Position numbers and translations under genes: made by a program
From: Bacteroidota bacterium
GTDB lineage: Bacteria; Bacteroidota; Bacteroidia; Bacteroidales; GCA-2748055
NCBI GenBank assembly: GCA_020047715.1
Contig: JAIFNN010000049.1
Coordinates: forward strand, 1-34,333
DNA length: 34,333 nt
Direction: 5' to 3'
Notes under the pieces: generated by a model
What the model was told of the DNA's origin: nothing
Database searches by the model: none
What the model saw: the letters and a program-made list of their open reading frames with translations, nothing else
Shown here: positions 34,158-34,333 of the stretch, piece by piece
How the letters are laid out: every line of letters begins with the position of its first letter
Position numbering within the stretch: the first letter of the stretch is position 1

Positions 34158-34333
34158 ATGAACTACTTCCAACGACGCAAAATCCTCAAATCCATCAGCG
34201 CCTCCGACCTGATTCCAATTCGGGTACACGGGCATGCGGTGGTTGACGGAAAAGTTGTGATTATGGTGCCGAAATTTACCAGTAAATGGATGCATAATCT
34301 GTTTCCGCGAACTCAGATGCTTTTTTACCGGAT
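34158..34333 (+). CDS. PqqD-like protein, 5' part only
   Basis: Fifty-eight codons are visible before the window ends, starting MNYFQRRKILKSISASDLIP and continuing with HAVVDGKVVIMVPKF. This resembles PqqD-like small proteins of Bacteroidota, which begin MNYFQRRK..LK and carry a VxIxVPKF strand. Classical PqqD is a peptide-binding chaperone for radical-SAM peptide maturation; many stand-alone homologues have no known partner. The gene follows the OPT transporter by 180 bp on the same strand. The C-terminal helical part, which would confirm the family, is missing. No Shine-Dalgarno is visible; the leader ends in a pyrimidine-rich ACTCAC/CTCC stretch. Confidence 0.6.
   Translation, partial: MNYFQRRKILKSISASDLIPIRVHGHAVVDGKVVIMVPKFTSKWMHNLFPRTQMLFYR

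Overview
The window looks like a chromosomal segment of a member of the Bacteroidota, probably Bacteroidales or a close relative. Three things suggest this. Two large exported proteins end in type IX secretion system (T9SS) sorting domains. Several gene families are typical of the phylum (DUF4831 lipoprotein, e(P4)-like acid phosphatase, S37 peptidase, TPR-SpoIIE phosphatase, Bacteroidota-type POT and ABC-F proteins). Finally, the Bacteroidota -7 promoter motif TAnnTTTG recurs just upstream of start codons, while Shine-Dalgarno sequences are mostly weak. No rRNA, tRNA, CRISPR array, insertion sequence or phage gene was found, and gene content is mostly housekeeping plus envelope and transport functions.

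Layout. 1-3.7 kb: the 5' end of a cold-shock protein gene (cut by the window edge), a lipoprotein acid phosphatase, a small membrane protein, a fatty-acid desaturase and a GNAT acetyltransferase; the last two converge and overlap by 4 bp. 3.8-13.4 kb: two T9SS cargo proteins, a CotH-like kinase protein (1138 aa) and a giant PKD-repeat protein (1834 aa), with a 65-aa gene between them. 13.5-18.0 kb: a membrane-anchored TPR-SpoIIE serine phosphatase and a POT peptide transporter. 18.2-20.8 kb: the bifunctional NAD(P)HX repair enzyme followed by a DUF4831 lipoprotein. 20.9-23.3 kb: a leftward cluster of an FKBP prolyl isomerase, an EamA transporter and a PHP-like lipoprotein. 23.7-28.7 kb: a GNAT-like protein, a glycine-rich RRM protein, an ABC-F ATPase and an MFS transporter. 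28.8-34.3 kb: a C_GCAxxG_C_C redox-type protein, a secreted S37 peptidase, a second EamA transporter, an OPT oligopeptide transporter and the start of a PqqD-like gene.

How the genes fit together. Peptide use is a loose theme: a secreted S37 tripeptidyl/tetrapeptidyl aminopeptidase, a POT transporter and an OPT transporter would together release and import small peptides. The two T9SS proteins are surface or secreted. Cold-shock and RRM proteins are RNA chaperones.

No clear undescribed multi-gene system is visible. The most unusual signals are small: a 14-unit, 9-bp tandem array in front of the OPT gene whose nonamer reappears in front of the next gene; a 25-bp inverted repeat containing a second 9-bp tandem array just after the OPT gene; an ABC-F protein in which every visible element of one composite ATP site is degenerate while the other site is intact; and an unassigned ~285-residue block interrupting the PKD array.
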